Positions 10,591 to 18,998 of a DNA stretch of 64,000 nucleotides are shown here, piece after piece (position 1 is the stretch's first letter; the number at the start of each line of letters is the position of its first letter). Source of the DNA: Burkholderiales bacterium Ga0077543 (GTDB lineage Bacteria; Pseudomonadota; Gammaproteobacteria; Burkholderiales; Burkholderiaceae_C); contig LNET01000042.1 in the NCBI GenBank assembly GCA_001464055.1, positions 17,664 to 81,663 on the forward strand, read 5' to 3'. The notes beneath the pieces were generated by a model. That model saw only the letters and a program-made list of their open reading frames with translations, ran no database searches and was not told where the DNA came from. A program made the translations under genes and the position numbers.

Positions 10591-10761
10591 GCCGATGCGC
10601 AGAACTTCCACCGAAAAGGCGGCAGCGCCATCGATGGGCGCACCGCGCGGTACCCGGGCTACGAAGTCGGCCAGCGCAAAAGAAGGGGCATGGAGCAGTG
10701 CTTTGGATGGGGCAAGCTCATCGATCCGATCCGGCGGGTGATGGTGCAGGGACTGGACGGC
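10591..10761 (+). mobile_element. IS5-type transposase C-terminal remnant
   Basis: About 57 codons in the frame of the ORF starting at 10480 read AIDGRTARYPGYEVGQRKRR followed by MEQCFGWGKLIDPIRRVMVQ. This is the hallmark C-terminal segment of IS5/IS1182-like DDE transposases (IDGRTTRHPGYxxSQRxRKxxEexFGW), including the glutamate of the DDE triad in the EQCFGW context. Nothing recognisable of the catalytic N-terminal part remains upstream, and the homology stops after VQGLDG, before the usual AAYNLxRM ending. It is a fossil of an insertion that apparently destroyed the 5' half of the esterase downstream, with which it is still in frame. Confidence 0.75.
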
Positions 10762-10926
10762 CGGTCAACGCGCCGCTGCTGGCGCCCGAAGTCACTGCAC
10801 CCGACGGTGCAGGCATCGACCGCGCGGCACCTGCGCGCCTTCGCCCCACTGCTGACTCGTGAACTGCGCGGCGCAGACCGCATGGTGGTCGATCTCCGCG
10901 ACAGCCAGAAGTGGGGGGCCATCGGC

Positions 10927-11589
10927 GGACGCCCGCCCTACCTGCCGGTGGTGGACGGCACGGTGGTGATGGCAACGCCGCTGACGTCGTTGCAGCAGCA
11001 GGCGCGGCCCGGCCCGCCCTTGCTGATCGGCTGCACCGACGAAGAGGCGCGCCTGTACACGGTGCCCTCCGGCGAGATCGACCAGGTCCAGGCGGCAGCG
11101 GTGGCCTCAGCGCTGCAAGGCGCCGCCTTGCCCGCCAGCGCTGCGGCCGTGTACGCGCAATCGCGGCCCCGTGCCAGCCCGGGCGACATGCTCGCGGCCT
11201 TCGTGTCGGACAGCACCTTCCGCATGCCCGCGCTGCGATTTGCCGAAAACCGCGTGGCAGCCGGCGCGCCGGTCTGGAACTGCCACTTCGCCTGGCAGTC
11301 CCCGGCCTGCGGCGGGCGGCTGGGCGCCAGCCATGTGGTGGACGTGGCCTACGCCTTCAACACACTGGCCAGCCAGCAGGCAGCGTCGGTCTTGGGGGGC
11401 CCGGGCCTGCAAGCGCTGGCCGACACCCTGTTTGGCCACTGGTTGCGCTTTCTGAAGACCGGCAATCCAGGCTGGGCACGCTACGACCTGGAAACGCGCC
11501 CGACCCTGCGCTTTGACGTCACTTCTGCCGTGGTCGCCGACCCGCTGGCCGAGCGAAGAAAGCCGTGGGCTGGCCAGACCTTCGACTGA
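10927..11589 (+). pseudogene. Type-B carboxylesterase, C-terminal fragment
   Basis: About 220 codons match the C-terminal part of type-B carboxylesterases: YLPVVDGTVV near the start, PLLIGCTDEEARL, FRMPALRFAENRVAAGAPVW, GGRLGASHVVDVAYAF with the catalytic histidine context (GAxH), and LRFLKTGNPGWARY close to the end. The N-terminal 250 or so residues of a normal (about 500-residue) enzyme, including the GESAG nucleophile elbow, are missing. An IS5-type transposase tail lies just upstream and shares the reading frame. The tracked ORF 10480-11589 opens with GTG and is therefore a chimera, not a gene with a proper start. A functional esterase is not expected. Confidence 0.8.
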
Positions 11590-11997
11590 CCTGCCGCCCG
11601 CTCGCCCGCCATCGCCGAACCGCTGTGCGCGTGGCGGCAGGGACGCGCAGAACCGAAGGGCATCGGCACATCGCTGCAAGCGTCAACTCACCCGCGGACG
11701 TCGAGCGCCCGGACCGGCTCTTCAGGTGCCTGACTTCCCCGCTCGGGCCGGAGCGGACACGGCCCGCGCCGCGTGGGGGTGTTGGTTGCCGAAGCGGACA
11801 CAGGGCGACCGCTTCGGCCAGCCAGGCGCGCGTGCTTTGCTGCACCCACCGCCAAGGTCTGCGTCATCGGCCTGGTTTCGGGCTGGATCCCGGCCCTGCT
11901 TTAGAACTTTTTCGGACGACTTCGGGCGCGGTCGGCAGCATGGGTGCATCGATGTTTCAACGCCCGCCCCCGGGCGGCAACCCAGTCGAGGCCCCTG
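11590..11997. other. Intergenic region, no gene seen
   Basis: About 400 bases between the esterase remnant and the small exported protein. No ORF here has recognisable content. A GAGG about seven bases before the ATG at 11998 serves as the Shine-Dalgarno of the next gene. No confident promoter was located. Confidence 0.45.
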
Positions 11998-12492
11998 ATG
12001 AAGAGCGCTTTCCGCTTGCCCCTTTTGGTTTCCGGCGTCGCCGTGGTGTGGGCCTGCCTCGGCACGGGCAGCGCTGCAGCGGCACCCACTGCCACCCCCC
12101 ACGACCCTGCCGACGCCGTGACACCCCTGTTGGCCGACGACGGCAGCGCCTATCCTGCCCCACACCGCATGGCCGCGGCCGAAGCCGCCGCCGGCGGCCC
12201 GGCGCCGGGCTGGGCCAGCGCGGCGCAGCTGCAGCTGTTGCAGCGGCTGCATCCATCCCGTGTCGTGCGCGTGCAGGCCAAGGATGGCGCGCCGGCGCTG
12301 CCTTCCAGCCTGGCCCCCGATGCCTGGGTCTTCGTCGAAGGGCAGGACGAGGGCGCGGTCAGGCTCGCGCGCCGCCTGTCCGACGCTGGCGTTCACAGGG
12401 TCTGGGTGGTACTGCCCGGCGGTGCAGCGGCACCTGACGGGGCCACCCTCCACAGGGGCAGGCCGTCGCCCACGCCCAGGAGCCTGCCATGA
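11998..12492 (+). CDS. Small exported protein, possibly a degenerate rhodanese-like domain
   Basis: 164 residues. The start at 11998 is chosen over the tracked 11944 because it opens a typical signal peptide (MKSAFRLPLLVSGVAVVWAC, cleaved after an alanine run) and is preceded by GAGG. The mature part is Ala/Pro-rich. Its C-terminal half (SRVVRVQAKDG, DAWVFVEGQDEGAVRLARRL, VHRVWVVLPGG) has the spacing of a rhodanese C-terminal part, but the catalytic cysteine loop is absent (EGQDEG in its place), so this likeness is tentative. The stop overlaps the start of the next gene (ATGA), indicating co-translation with a membrane protein. Function unknown. Confidence 0.6.
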   Translation: MKSAFRLPLLVSGVAVVWACLGTGSAAAAPTATPHDPADAVTPLLADDGSAYPAPHRMAAAEAAAGGPAPGWASAAQLQLLQRLHPSRVVRVQAKDGAPALPSSLAPDAWVFVEGQDEGAVRLARRLSDAGVHRVWVVLPGGAAAPDGATLHRGRPSPTPRSLP

Positions 12493-12875
12493 GCACGACC
12501 TCGGTCGAGATGCGGCCGCCCGCCTCCGATGCCGAGCCGGCGGTCCTGGCAAGCCCGCGCGACGCGGCCCGGGCCATCGGACTTCGCCAGGTCTGGCGCA
12601 CCCGATACCTCTTCGTACTGACCTGGGCCTTCACCTTGCTCAACTCGGCCCGCGTGCTGTCCTACCTGCCCACGCTGTGGGCCCTGACCAGCAGCGGCGA
12701 TTCCAGCCAGCACTCGCTGTGGACCTGGGGCATGTGGACGGGCGCGAATATCACCATGGCCGCCTGGCTGTACGAACAGCAGGGCCAGCGCTGGAACCGC
12801 GCGGTCGCGGTGAATCTGGTCAACGCCTCGATGTGCGCGGCGACCTTCCTGGTGATCGCGGCGCTGCGGATGTGA
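12489..12875 (+). CDS. Small integral membrane protein of unknown function
   Basis: 128 residues, ATG overlapping the upstream stop by four bases. A hydrophilic N-terminus of about 37 residues is followed by three likely membrane helices: about 38-62 (YLFVLTWAFTLLNSARVLSY), 77-95 (WGMWTGANITMAAWL) and 104-127 (AVNLVNASMCAATFLVIAAL). I do not recognise the family. Coupling to an exported partner suggests a two-protein envelope unit. It converges on the large regulator gene at 12944. Confidence 0.65.
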   Translation: MSTTSVEMRPPASDAEPAVLASPRDAARAIGLRQVWRTRYLFVLTWAFTLLNSARVLSYLPTLWALTSSGDSSQHSLWTWGMWTGANITMAAWLYEQQGQRWNRAVAVNLVNASMCAATFLVIAALRM

Positions 12876-12890
12876 GCCCGGTAACGGCGT

Positions 12891-12938
12891 GAAGGCTGCC
12901 GGAACGGCGCGCTGCGCTTCGATGGGCTTGCAGCCTTC
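12891..12938. terminator. Inverted repeat between convergent genes
   Basis: GAAGGCTGC (12891-12899) is repeated inverted as GCAGCCTTC (12930-12938), enclosing 30 bases, in the short gap between two convergent genes. It could act as a bidirectional terminator. No T-tract follows on either strand and the loop is long, so this is weak. Confidence 0.3.
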
Positions 12939-12943
12939 AGCCT

Positions 12944-15541
12944 TCAGCCCGCGGCCCCGGCGCCAGGGCCGCCTGCCGGCGGTGGCAGGCCGTCGGCGGG
13001 TGCCAGCGCAGCGGCCACAACGGCGGCCGCCTCGGCTGGCGAACGCCCTTCGGCACGCAGCGCCGCGAGTCGGTCTTCGCCCAGCGCCGCACCGACGGCC
13101 AATGCCACCGAAACCTCCGCCATCGCCTCGAGCGGCTGCCGCGTGTCGTTCAGCCGCGCGTAGGCGGCATCGGCCAGGCCGAGCAGGCGGGCCGCCGTGT
13201 TCAGCCGTCCCTCGCGCACGGCCAGCAGGGCCAGGTGATCGGCCCACCAGGCCTCGGCGTCCAGCGTCCGGGCTTGCGACCAGCCTTCAGCGGCAGCCGC
13301 GCGGGCCCCTTCAAGGTGGCCCAAGGCCAGCTGGGCCGCTGCCAGGGTGGGCAGCAGATAGGCGTACAAGGCCTCGCGGTCGTTCTGGTGGCGGGCGGCT
13401 TCGGCAGCCTGCAGCAGGCGGGGCAGCGCCGCGGCGGGCTCGCCGCTGACGAGTTCGTCGTGCGCCAGCGAATGCAGCGCACGCACCAGCTCGAAATCCG
13501 AATCACCGAACTGCCGGGCCAGGCGCAAGTGCTCGCGCCACGCGGCAATCGCCCTGGGCTGGTCGCCCGCGGCACCGGCGACGATGCCCTCGGCATACCA
13601 CCGCAGCCGCCGGCGGCCGGGCGGCCAGGCCGGGTCGTCCAGCTCGCGTACGCGCCGCAGCAGCGCTTCGGCCTCGGCCAGCCGGCCCAGAGTGGCCTGG
13701 GCCTCGGCCGAAGCCGCAAGCGCACGAAACTCGCCCAGTACATCGCCGGCCTCGTGCCACGCCGCCGCCGTGCGCTTCAGCGTCGCCAGGCGCGAGGTCC
13801 AGTCGGAATGCCGGATCAGCGTGGCCACCGTCAGCAGCATGCGGCCCTGCAAAGCGGGCGAAAGCCCGGGTTCGTCGGCTCTTGCGCTCAAGGCGTGGGC
13901 CCAACGCACCCGGTCGGCGGCGGTGCAGCGCGTGACGATGGCGTGCATCAGGCACGCCAGGCGCGCCAGCACCTCGGCCGCAGCCAGGCCGGGCGCCTGC
14001 AGCGCTGCGTCGAAGGCCGCGGCCATGTCCGCCGGGCCTGGCAGGCCGGCCTGCAGGGCCACATCCGCGTGCGGCGTCCGTTCGCCCCGCCACACGGTGC
14101 CGTGCCACCGGTCCCCCAGCGGCGCCAGCGCCTGCGCCAGCCGTGCCAGCACGAGCGAGCGTTCACCCGCGGCGGCCAGGCATTCCAGGGCCAGCGTGCG
14201 GGGCGCTTCGAGCAGGCGGTAGCGGGGCGCACCGTCAGGCGTGGGTTCTGCGGCAGCCGTGCAATGCACCAGCGAACGGTCCACCAGATCGGCCAGGGCC
14301 GCGGTCACCTCGTCGACCGCGTCGGGGCTGCCGCCCTCGACCGCCAGGGCCTGCACCAGGGCCAGCGGCAGCGGCCCCTGCGCGATGGCCAGGCGCCTGA
14401 ACACGCGCCGCGAGGCCGGGTCCAGCAGATCGTGCGACCCGGCCAGCGCCGAGCGCAGCACGTTCGCCGCCGGGTCTACAGCCGCCGCGTCGGGCCCGGT
14501 GCTGCTGCGAGCCAGCCGTTCGCGCAGGGCAGCCAGGGGCATCTGGCCCAGCAAGGCGGCGGCCAGTTGCACGCCCAGGGCCGAACCGCCCAGGCTGGCG
14601 CAGACCGCCACCACATCATCCACCTGCGCCTGGCCGAAGCGAAAACGCCGGTCGGCCTGCCTGGCGTGGCCGACGAACAGCGCCACGGCCGCATGGCGCA
14701 GCGCTTCTGGCGCGCTGCAAGGCGCCTGCGGCACCGGCAGCCCGGCCAAGGTGTGCACCGTCTCGCCGGCGCAGCGCAGCGGCGCCTGGCTGGTGACGAG
14801 CAGGCGCAAGCCGGGTGCTTCGCGCCGCAGCGTGGCGGCCAGCTCGGCGACGGCTTCCAGCAGATGCTCGGCGTTGTCCAGCACCAGCAGCAGGCGGGCG
14901 TCGCCCAGGGCCTGCGCCAGCTTCAGGGCCAGCCGCGGGGGGCCGGGGACCTGGGCGGCCAGCGCCACCGCGGGCACGACGGCGTCGGGCGCATTCACTT
15001 CCAGCAGGTCGACCCAGACCGGGGCGGCACCGTCGACGGTGCCGCAGCGGGCCGCGACATGGCGGGCCAGCAGCGTCTTGCCACTGCCGCCCGCCCCCGT
15101 GAGCGTGACGAAGCCGCCCTCGGTCGGGTGGGCCAGGGCTTGCGACACCCGGGCCAGGTCGTCTTCACGGCCCAGCAGCGGGGGCAGCGCAGCCAAGACG
15201 GTTCCTGGGCCATCGGTTGCCACGAGCGGCTCGGCCGGCAGCGCTGCGCCGGCCTGCAGCGCCAGCACGAACTGGTAGCCGCGCCCGGGCACGGTGGCAA
15301 TGGCGTCGCGGCCGATGGCCTTGCGCAGGGCCGTCATCTGCACGTGCAGGTTGGCCTCTTCGACAATCACGTCGGGCCACACCTGGTCCAGCAGCTCGGC
15401 CTTCGTCACCAGACGGCCGGCGTTGCGCACCAGCACGCACAGCAGGTCGAAGGCGCGCGCGCCCAGTTCCAGCGGCACCCCGCCCTTGACGAGTCGGCGC
15501 TCGGCCGGGTCGAGCCGGCAGTCGGCAAAAAGGATCGGCAT
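12944..15541 (-). CDS. Winged-helix (OmpR-type) transcriptional regulator with NB-ARC/AAA ATPase and TPR-like domain
   Basis: 865 residues from the ATG at 15541; the tracked extension to 15925 overlaps the methyltransferase gene and is a shadow. Residues 1-95 form a Trans_reg_C winged helix (ARAFDLLCVLVRNAGRLVTK, then EELLDQVWPD-like and VEEANLHVQMTALRKAIG, ending GRGYQFV). A STAND-type ATPase follows with Walker A GAGGSGKTLLA near 150 and LLLVLDNAEHLL as Walker B. The C-terminal half is helical and Ala/Leu-rich like TPR repeats. This architecture is known from predicted signal-integrating activators in Proteobacteria; ligand and targets are unknown. The gene stands alone, with 97 bases separating it from the methyltransferase upstream. 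Confidence 0.8.
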   Translation of the reverse strand: MPILFADCRLDPAERRLVKGGVPLELGARAFDLLCVLVRNAGRLVTKAELLDQVWPDVIVEEANLHVQMTALRKAIGRDAIATVPGRGYQFVLALQAGAALPAEPLVATDGPGTVLAALPPLLGREDDLARVSQALAHPTEGGFVTLTGAGGSGKTLLARHVAARCGTVDGAAPVWVDLLEVNAPDAVVPAVALAAQVPGPPRLALKLAQALGDARLLLVLDNAEHLLEAVAELAATLRREAPGLRLLVTSQAPLRCAGETVHTLAGLPVPQAPCSAPEALRHAAVALFVGHARQADRRFRFGQAQVDDVVAVCASLGGSALGVQLAAALLGQMPLAALRERLARSSTGPDAAAVDPAANVLRSALAGSHDLLDPASRRVFRRLAIAQGPLPLALVQALAVEGGSPDAVDEVTAALADLVDRSLVHCTAAAEPTPDGAPRYRLLEAPRTLALECLAAAGERSLVLARLAQALAPLGDRWHGTVWRGERTPHADVALQAGLPGPADMAAAFDAALQAPGLAAAEVLARLACLMHAIVTRCTAADRVRWAHALSARADEPGLSPALQGRMLLTVATLIRHSDWTSRLATLKRTAAAWHEAGDVLGEFRALAASAEAQATLGRLAEAEALLRRVRELDDPAWPPGRRRLRWYAEGIVAGAAGDQPRAIAAWREHLRLARQFGDSDFELVRALHSLAHDELVSGEPAAALPRLLQAAEAARHQNDREALYAYLLPTLAAAQLALGHLEGARAAAAEGWSQARTLDAEAWWADHLALLAVREGRLNTAARLLGLADAAYARLNDTRQPLEAMAEVSVALAVGAALGEDRLAALRAEGRSPAEAAAVVAAALAPADGLPPPAGGPGAGAAG

Positions 15542-15638
15542 CACGGCGACAACGTTCCCGCAGCAGACATCCAGGCTGGCAGGCCAGCACCGCCCACGTC
15601 CATGCGCAAGGGCAGGACGGGGCGGCGCTCCCTGCCTT

Positions 15639-16295
15639 TCATGCCGGCGCCGTGGCCACCAGCCCCACCAGGGCAGAGCGGCCATCATGACCGGGGCCTT
15701 CGGCCAGAACGTCTTCGAATTCCTGAAGCTCGTCGATGCGCAGGCCGTTGCCGCCGAAGACTTCGCGCAGCATCTCGGCCGTGTACAGGTGAGAAAGCAC
15801 CCCGGGCCCGCCAGTCTTGTAGACCAGCTGCTGCGGCGTGTAGCCCAGCAGCAGCAGCTGGCCGCCCGGGCGCAGGCACTGCACCATGCGTTCGAACATG
15901 CGGCTGCGCATCGCCGGGTCGGCAAACTGCACGAAGATGGCCACCACGGTGTCGCAGGCGGCCACGGGCCAGGCGTAGCCGTCGCAATCGCTGACGCTGA
16001 AATCCACCGCGACGCCCTGCTCTGCCGCCAGCGTGCGGGCCTTGGCCACGCCCACTTCGGCGATGTCGAAAGCGCTGACCTGGTGCCCCTGGGCCGCCAG
16101 CCACACGCTGTTGCGGCCTTCGCCGTCGGCCACGCACAACACGCGGCGGCCGGCGGGCCAGGCGCTGGCGCGTTCGCGCAGCCAGACGTTGGGCGCCGTG
16201 CCGAACAGGTAGCCGGGCGCGGCGAAGCGCTCGTTCCAGGTGGCGGCGGGGCGGCCGAAGGGGGTGGCGGGGGTGGCAGCGCTGGGGGCGTTCAT
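15639..16295 (-). CDS. Class I SAM-dependent methyltransferase (TehB-like)
   Basis: 218 residues. The N-terminus WNERFAAPGYLFGTAPNVWL is typical of small TehB/thiopurine-like methyltransferases. The SAM-binding motif I reads VLCVADGEGRNSVWLA, followed by an acidic residue in VSAFDIAEVGV and a post-I motif around DTVVAIFVQF. Length matches the family. The substrate cannot be told from sequence. It is transcribed with the regulator gene's strand and lies 31 bases downstream of the oxidase operon's last gene, so it may be its distal member. Confidence 0.75.
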   Translation of the reverse strand: MNAPSAATPATPFGRPAATWNERFAAPGYLFGTAPNVWLRERASAWPAGRRVLCVADGEGRNSVWLAAQGHQVSAFDIAEVGVAKARTLAAEQGVAVDFSVSDCDGYAWPVAACDTVVAIFVQFADPAMRSRMFERMVQCLRPGGQLLLLGYTPQQLVYKTGGPGVLSHLYTAEMLREVFGGNGLRIDELQEFEDVLAEGPGHDGRSALVGLVATAPA

Positions 16296-16326
16296 GGGGG
16301 AGTCAGGCGGGCTCGGGCCCGCCAGC

Positions 16327-16971
16327 CTAACCCACGTCCACCGCAGCGCGCTGCGTGCCCGCGGCGGGCGCGGGTGGGGCCAGCTGCCGGCGCAGGCTCC
16401 AAGCCCAGGCCAGGCCCAGCACCACCGTCAGCGCCACCAGGCCCTGCCCGGTACGCAGCTGGCTTTCCAGCGAATAAGCGTTGCACAGGCGCAGGTTGGT
16501 GCTGGCCAGGTAGAAGCCCAGCCAAGCCAGCATGGGCAGGCCATAGCCCAGGAAGAACAGCTGCACCGCCAGCGGCGCCTGCACCCAGGCCTGGCGCAGC
16601 GCGGCGCCGGCCAGCCACAGCGTCAGCACCTTCGCGGCGTCGGCGCCGGGCAGCACCACGGCGCGGTCCACCAGGGCCGGAATCATCCAGTAGGCGGTGA
16701 TGCATTGCGCCAGCATGAAGCCGGTCAGGCCGTAGCGGTTCCAGCGCGCCAGCCCGGCGCCCGTCGCCACGGGCCAGGCCAAGGCGGCACAGGCGCCGGC
16801 CGCCACCAGCAGGGGCATCTGCACCAGCATGTGCCAGACCATGCTCTGCTCGATCAGCGCGCGCAGCGGCGGCACCGACAGGCCGGCGCCCAGCACCGTC
16901 AGCAGCAGGGCCAGCAGCTTCAGGCCCTGGGCGCGGGCCGGCCGCGCCAAGGCGGTGGCGGCGCGCTTCAT
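16327..16971 (-). CDS. Multi-pass membrane protein of oxidase cluster (CtaG-like layout)
   Basis: 214 residues with about six hydrophobic helices, beginning near residue 18 (LLALLLTVLGAGLSV). The segment SMVWHMLVQMPLLVAAGA and later FMLAQCITAYWMIPALV resemble the layout of CtaG/caa3-assembly membrane proteins, though I cannot assign it firmly. The ATG at 16971 overlaps the stop of the SCO gene (ATGA), and the gene closes the oxidase operon. A role in oxidase copper delivery or assembly is inferred from position. The tracked 237-residue ORF at 16292 is a frame shadow. Confidence 0.65.
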   Translation of the reverse strand: MKRAATALARPARAQGLKLLALLLTVLGAGLSVPPLRALIEQSMVWHMLVQMPLLVAAGACAALAWPVATGAGLARWNRYGLTGFMLAQCITAYWMIPALVDRAVVLPGADAAKVLTLWLAGAALRQAWVQAPLAVQLFFLGYGLPMLAWLGFYLASTNLRLCNAYSLESQLRTGQGLVALTVVLGLAWAWSLRRQLAPPAPAAGTQRAAVDVG

Positions 16972-17696
16972 GGCGGCACCGCGGGCGCTGCGGCAACAGG
17001 CGCATCGCGCTGCGCCAGCCTGCGGGCCAGCGCCACGGCCTGCACGCCTTCGTCCAGGCCCAGGATGCGCACCAGCCGGCCGTCAGGCGTCACCACATGC
17101 AGCGCGGCGTTGTGTTCGTACTCGCCCAGCGGCGCAGGCACCACCATGATGCCGAAGCTGTCCAGCAGCCGGCGCCGGTCACGCGCTTCGGCCAGGCTGG
17201 CCAGGTGCCACACGCCGGGCTGCATGCGCATGCGGCGGGCGTACTCGGCCAGGGCCGGGGGGCGGTCGTGCTCGGGGTCGAAGCTGATCGACAGCAAGCC
17301 CACGCGGTCCTGCAGGCCCTGCGCCAGCACCTGTTCCTGCAACTGCTGGAACACCGTGCCCAGAGACAGGCACAGCGTCTGGCAGCGCGTGTAGACGAAG
17401 TCGACGATCCAAACGCGGCCGTCGCGGGCCAGCAGCGTGTGCAGCGACTCTTCCCGGCCCTGCGCGTCGACGACACGGAAGTCGGGCACCAGGGCCGGCG
17501 ATTGCGCCACGGCACTTCGGCGCAGGGTTTCGGTGGTGTAGGCCGTGCCGCCGGCCGTGGCCTGGAAGATGGCCGCCAGCCCGGCCAGCAGCACCCCCAG
17601 GCAGGCGGCGAAGCTGCCGATCAGCCCGTCCAGGGGGTCGGCCGGGGCGGTGGCGCCGGGCGAGCCTGCTGCCGGGGGGCCGGCCATCGCGCTCAT
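16968..17696 (-). CDS. SCO1/SenC-family copper chaperone
   Basis: 242 residues. A membrane anchor at about 28-50 (FAACLGVLLAGLAAIFQA) is followed by a thioredoxin-fold SCO domain. The copper-binding CxxxC is seen in VYTRCQTLC, and the third ligand histidine in EHNAALHVV near the C-terminus. LSISFDPEHDRP is the usual SCO middle motif. SCO proteins load CuA or CuB of terminal oxidases from the periplasmic side. Here the gene sits one base downstream of the monoheme cytochrome c and overlaps the next membrane-protein gene by four bases, so it belongs to the oxidase operon. Confidence 0.9.
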   Translation of the reverse strand: MSAMAGPPAAGSPGATAPADPLDGLIGSFAACLGVLLAGLAAIFQATAGGTAYTTETLRRSAVAQSPALVPDFRVVDAQGREESLHTLLARDGRVWIVDFVYTRCQTLCLSLGTVFQQLQEQVLAQGLQDRVGLLSISFDPEHDRPPALAEYARRMRMQPGVWHLASLAEARDRRRLLDSFGIMVVPAPLGEYEHNAALHVVTPDGRLVRILGLDEGVQAVALARRLAQRDAPVAAAPAVPP

Positions 17697-17697
17697 T

Positions 17698-18357
17698 TCA
17701 GGGCGCCAGCGCCTTCAGCGCCGCGCCGCCGTCGTAAGGGCCGGTCTGGTCCTTCGTGGCCTCGCGCTGGGCCTTCACCGCCGCGGGCGTCACGGCCGGC
17801 GCCTGGTTGCCCCAGTCGCTGCGGATGTAGGTGAGCACGGCCGCGATCTCTTCGTCGGCCAGGGTGCCGAAGGCCGGCATCACGCCTTTATAGGTGTTGC
17901 CCTTGACCACGAGTTCGCCCTGCACCCCGTGCAGCAGGATGCTGATCAGCACCTTCTCGCTGCCCACCACCCATTCGGCCCCGGCCAGCGGCGGGAACAC
18001 CCCCGCCACGCCCAGCCCGCTGGCCTGGTGGCAGGCGGCGCACTTCGCGCCGTAGAGCTGCTTGCCGTCCACTGCCGGCGCAGCGCCGTCGTTTGGCACG
18101 GGCGGGCGCAGCAGGCTCACCGTGCGCTGGTCGCCGTAGGCCGAAGACTCGCCCGAAGGCGTGGCCACGATGTAGAACGCGCCCCACATGCCCATGGCGC
18201 CCAGGAACATGATGAAGAACCAGGGCAGCGGGTGAACCTTCTCGTCGGGGTCAGGCTTCTCACGGCGCATGGCCGCGAACTCGCTGTCGCTGAAGTCCGG
18301 CGTCTCGGAGCCGGGGCGGGGCAGGCCCGCGTCGGGACCAGGCTTCTTCGTGGCCAT
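17698..18357 (-). CDS. Membrane-anchored monoheme cytochrome c, third oxidase subunit
   Basis: 219 residues from the ATG at 18357, whose A is shared with the upstream TGA stop. The tracked start at 19071 is a read-through of another frame. One membrane helix lies at about 45-65 (WFFIMFLGAMGMWGAFYIV). One heme c site, KCAACHQ, and a distal ligand context GVMPAFG define a single class I cytochrome domain. This is the position of CcoP in a cbb3 operon, but canonical CcoP carries two CXXCH motifs and only one exists here. A Pro/Ala/Lys tail follows. It presumably passes electrons to the CcoO-like subunit. Confidence 0.85.
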   Translation of the reverse strand: MATKKPGPDAGLPRPGSETPDFSDSEFAAMRREKPDPDEKVHPLPWFFIMFLGAMGMWGAFYIVATPSGESSAYGDQRTVSLLRPPVPNDGAAPAVDGKQLYGAKCAACHQASGLGVAGVFPPLAGAEWVVGSEKVLISILLHGVQGELVVKGNTYKGVMPAFGTLADEEIAAVLTYIRSDWGNQAPAVTPAAVKAQREATKDQTGPYDGGAALKALAP

Positions 18358-18998
18358 CAGCGCGGTGCCCTTCGGTTCACGGCCGGGTCGTCCTCGGCCT
18401 TCAGCGCGGGATAGGTGCGGTCCAGCGAGATCAAATACTCCACCAGCGCCAGCGCCTCGGGCTTGGCCACCACCACCTGCCCGGGCCGGGCGAAGGCCGG
18501 CGGCAGGTTCACCACCACGTCGCCCGGCAGCGCGGCGCCCTGGCGCACTTCGAACATGTACGGGTAGGCCGGCATGGTCGAACCCGGCGTGTAGGCGCGG
18601 GGTGCGTAAAGGTGGCCCAGGTGCCAGTCGCGGCTGGGTTGGCGCGCGCCGATGTTCAGCAGGTCGGGGCCGGTGCGCATGGTGCCCAGCAGGTGCGGGG
18701 TGTCGTAGGCGTAGTCGGCCGCAATCGAGGCCCGGCCCCAACCGCGCAGCGCGTCGGGGGCCTGCGCGATGTCGCGCGGCTGCTGCGAATGGCAATAGAG
18801 GCAGCCGTTGGCGATGTACACCTGCCGGCCCTTCAGCTGCACTTCGGTGTAGGGCTTCAGGCCCGGCGGTGGTTGGGTGTCCTTCAACAGCACGTAGGGC
18901 ATCACCACCAGCAGCGCGGTGGCGGCCGACAGGATGACCATCGAACCCACGACGAGGCGCAGCTCGTCCATCTCGAACTTGCCCATGCCGAAGCTCAT
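18357..18998 (-). CDS. ccoO: cbb3-type cytochrome c oxidase subunit II (CcoO-like)
   Basis: 213 residues with one N-terminal membrane helix (about 14-38, VVGSMVILSAATALLVVMPY). The heme c site reads NGCLYCHSQQPRD, which is the CcoO signature, and the axial methionine is expected in GSTMPAYPYMF. RTGPDLLNIGARQPSRDWH also matches CcoO closely. Its start overlaps the ccoN stop by four bases (ATGA). The protein is the membrane-anchored monoheme electron-entry subunit of a C-family heme-copper oxidase. Confidence 0.9.
   Translation of the reverse strand: MSFGMGKFEMDELRLVVGSMVILSAATALLVVMPYVLLKDTQPPPGLKPYTEVQLKGRQVYIANGCLYCHSQQPRDIAQAPDALRGWGRASIAADYAYDTPHLLGTMRTGPDLLNIGARQPSRDWHLGHLYAPRAYTPGSTMPAYPYMFEVRQGAALPGDVVVNLPPAFARPGQVVVAKPEALALVEYLISLDRTYPALKAEDDPAVNRRAPR

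Noticed and set aside
13235-15994. 919-residue plus-strand ORF opposite the winged-helix regulator
   Set aside because: Arg/Gln/Gly-rich composition without motifs; the minus strand has a complete regulator with Walker A and winged helix.
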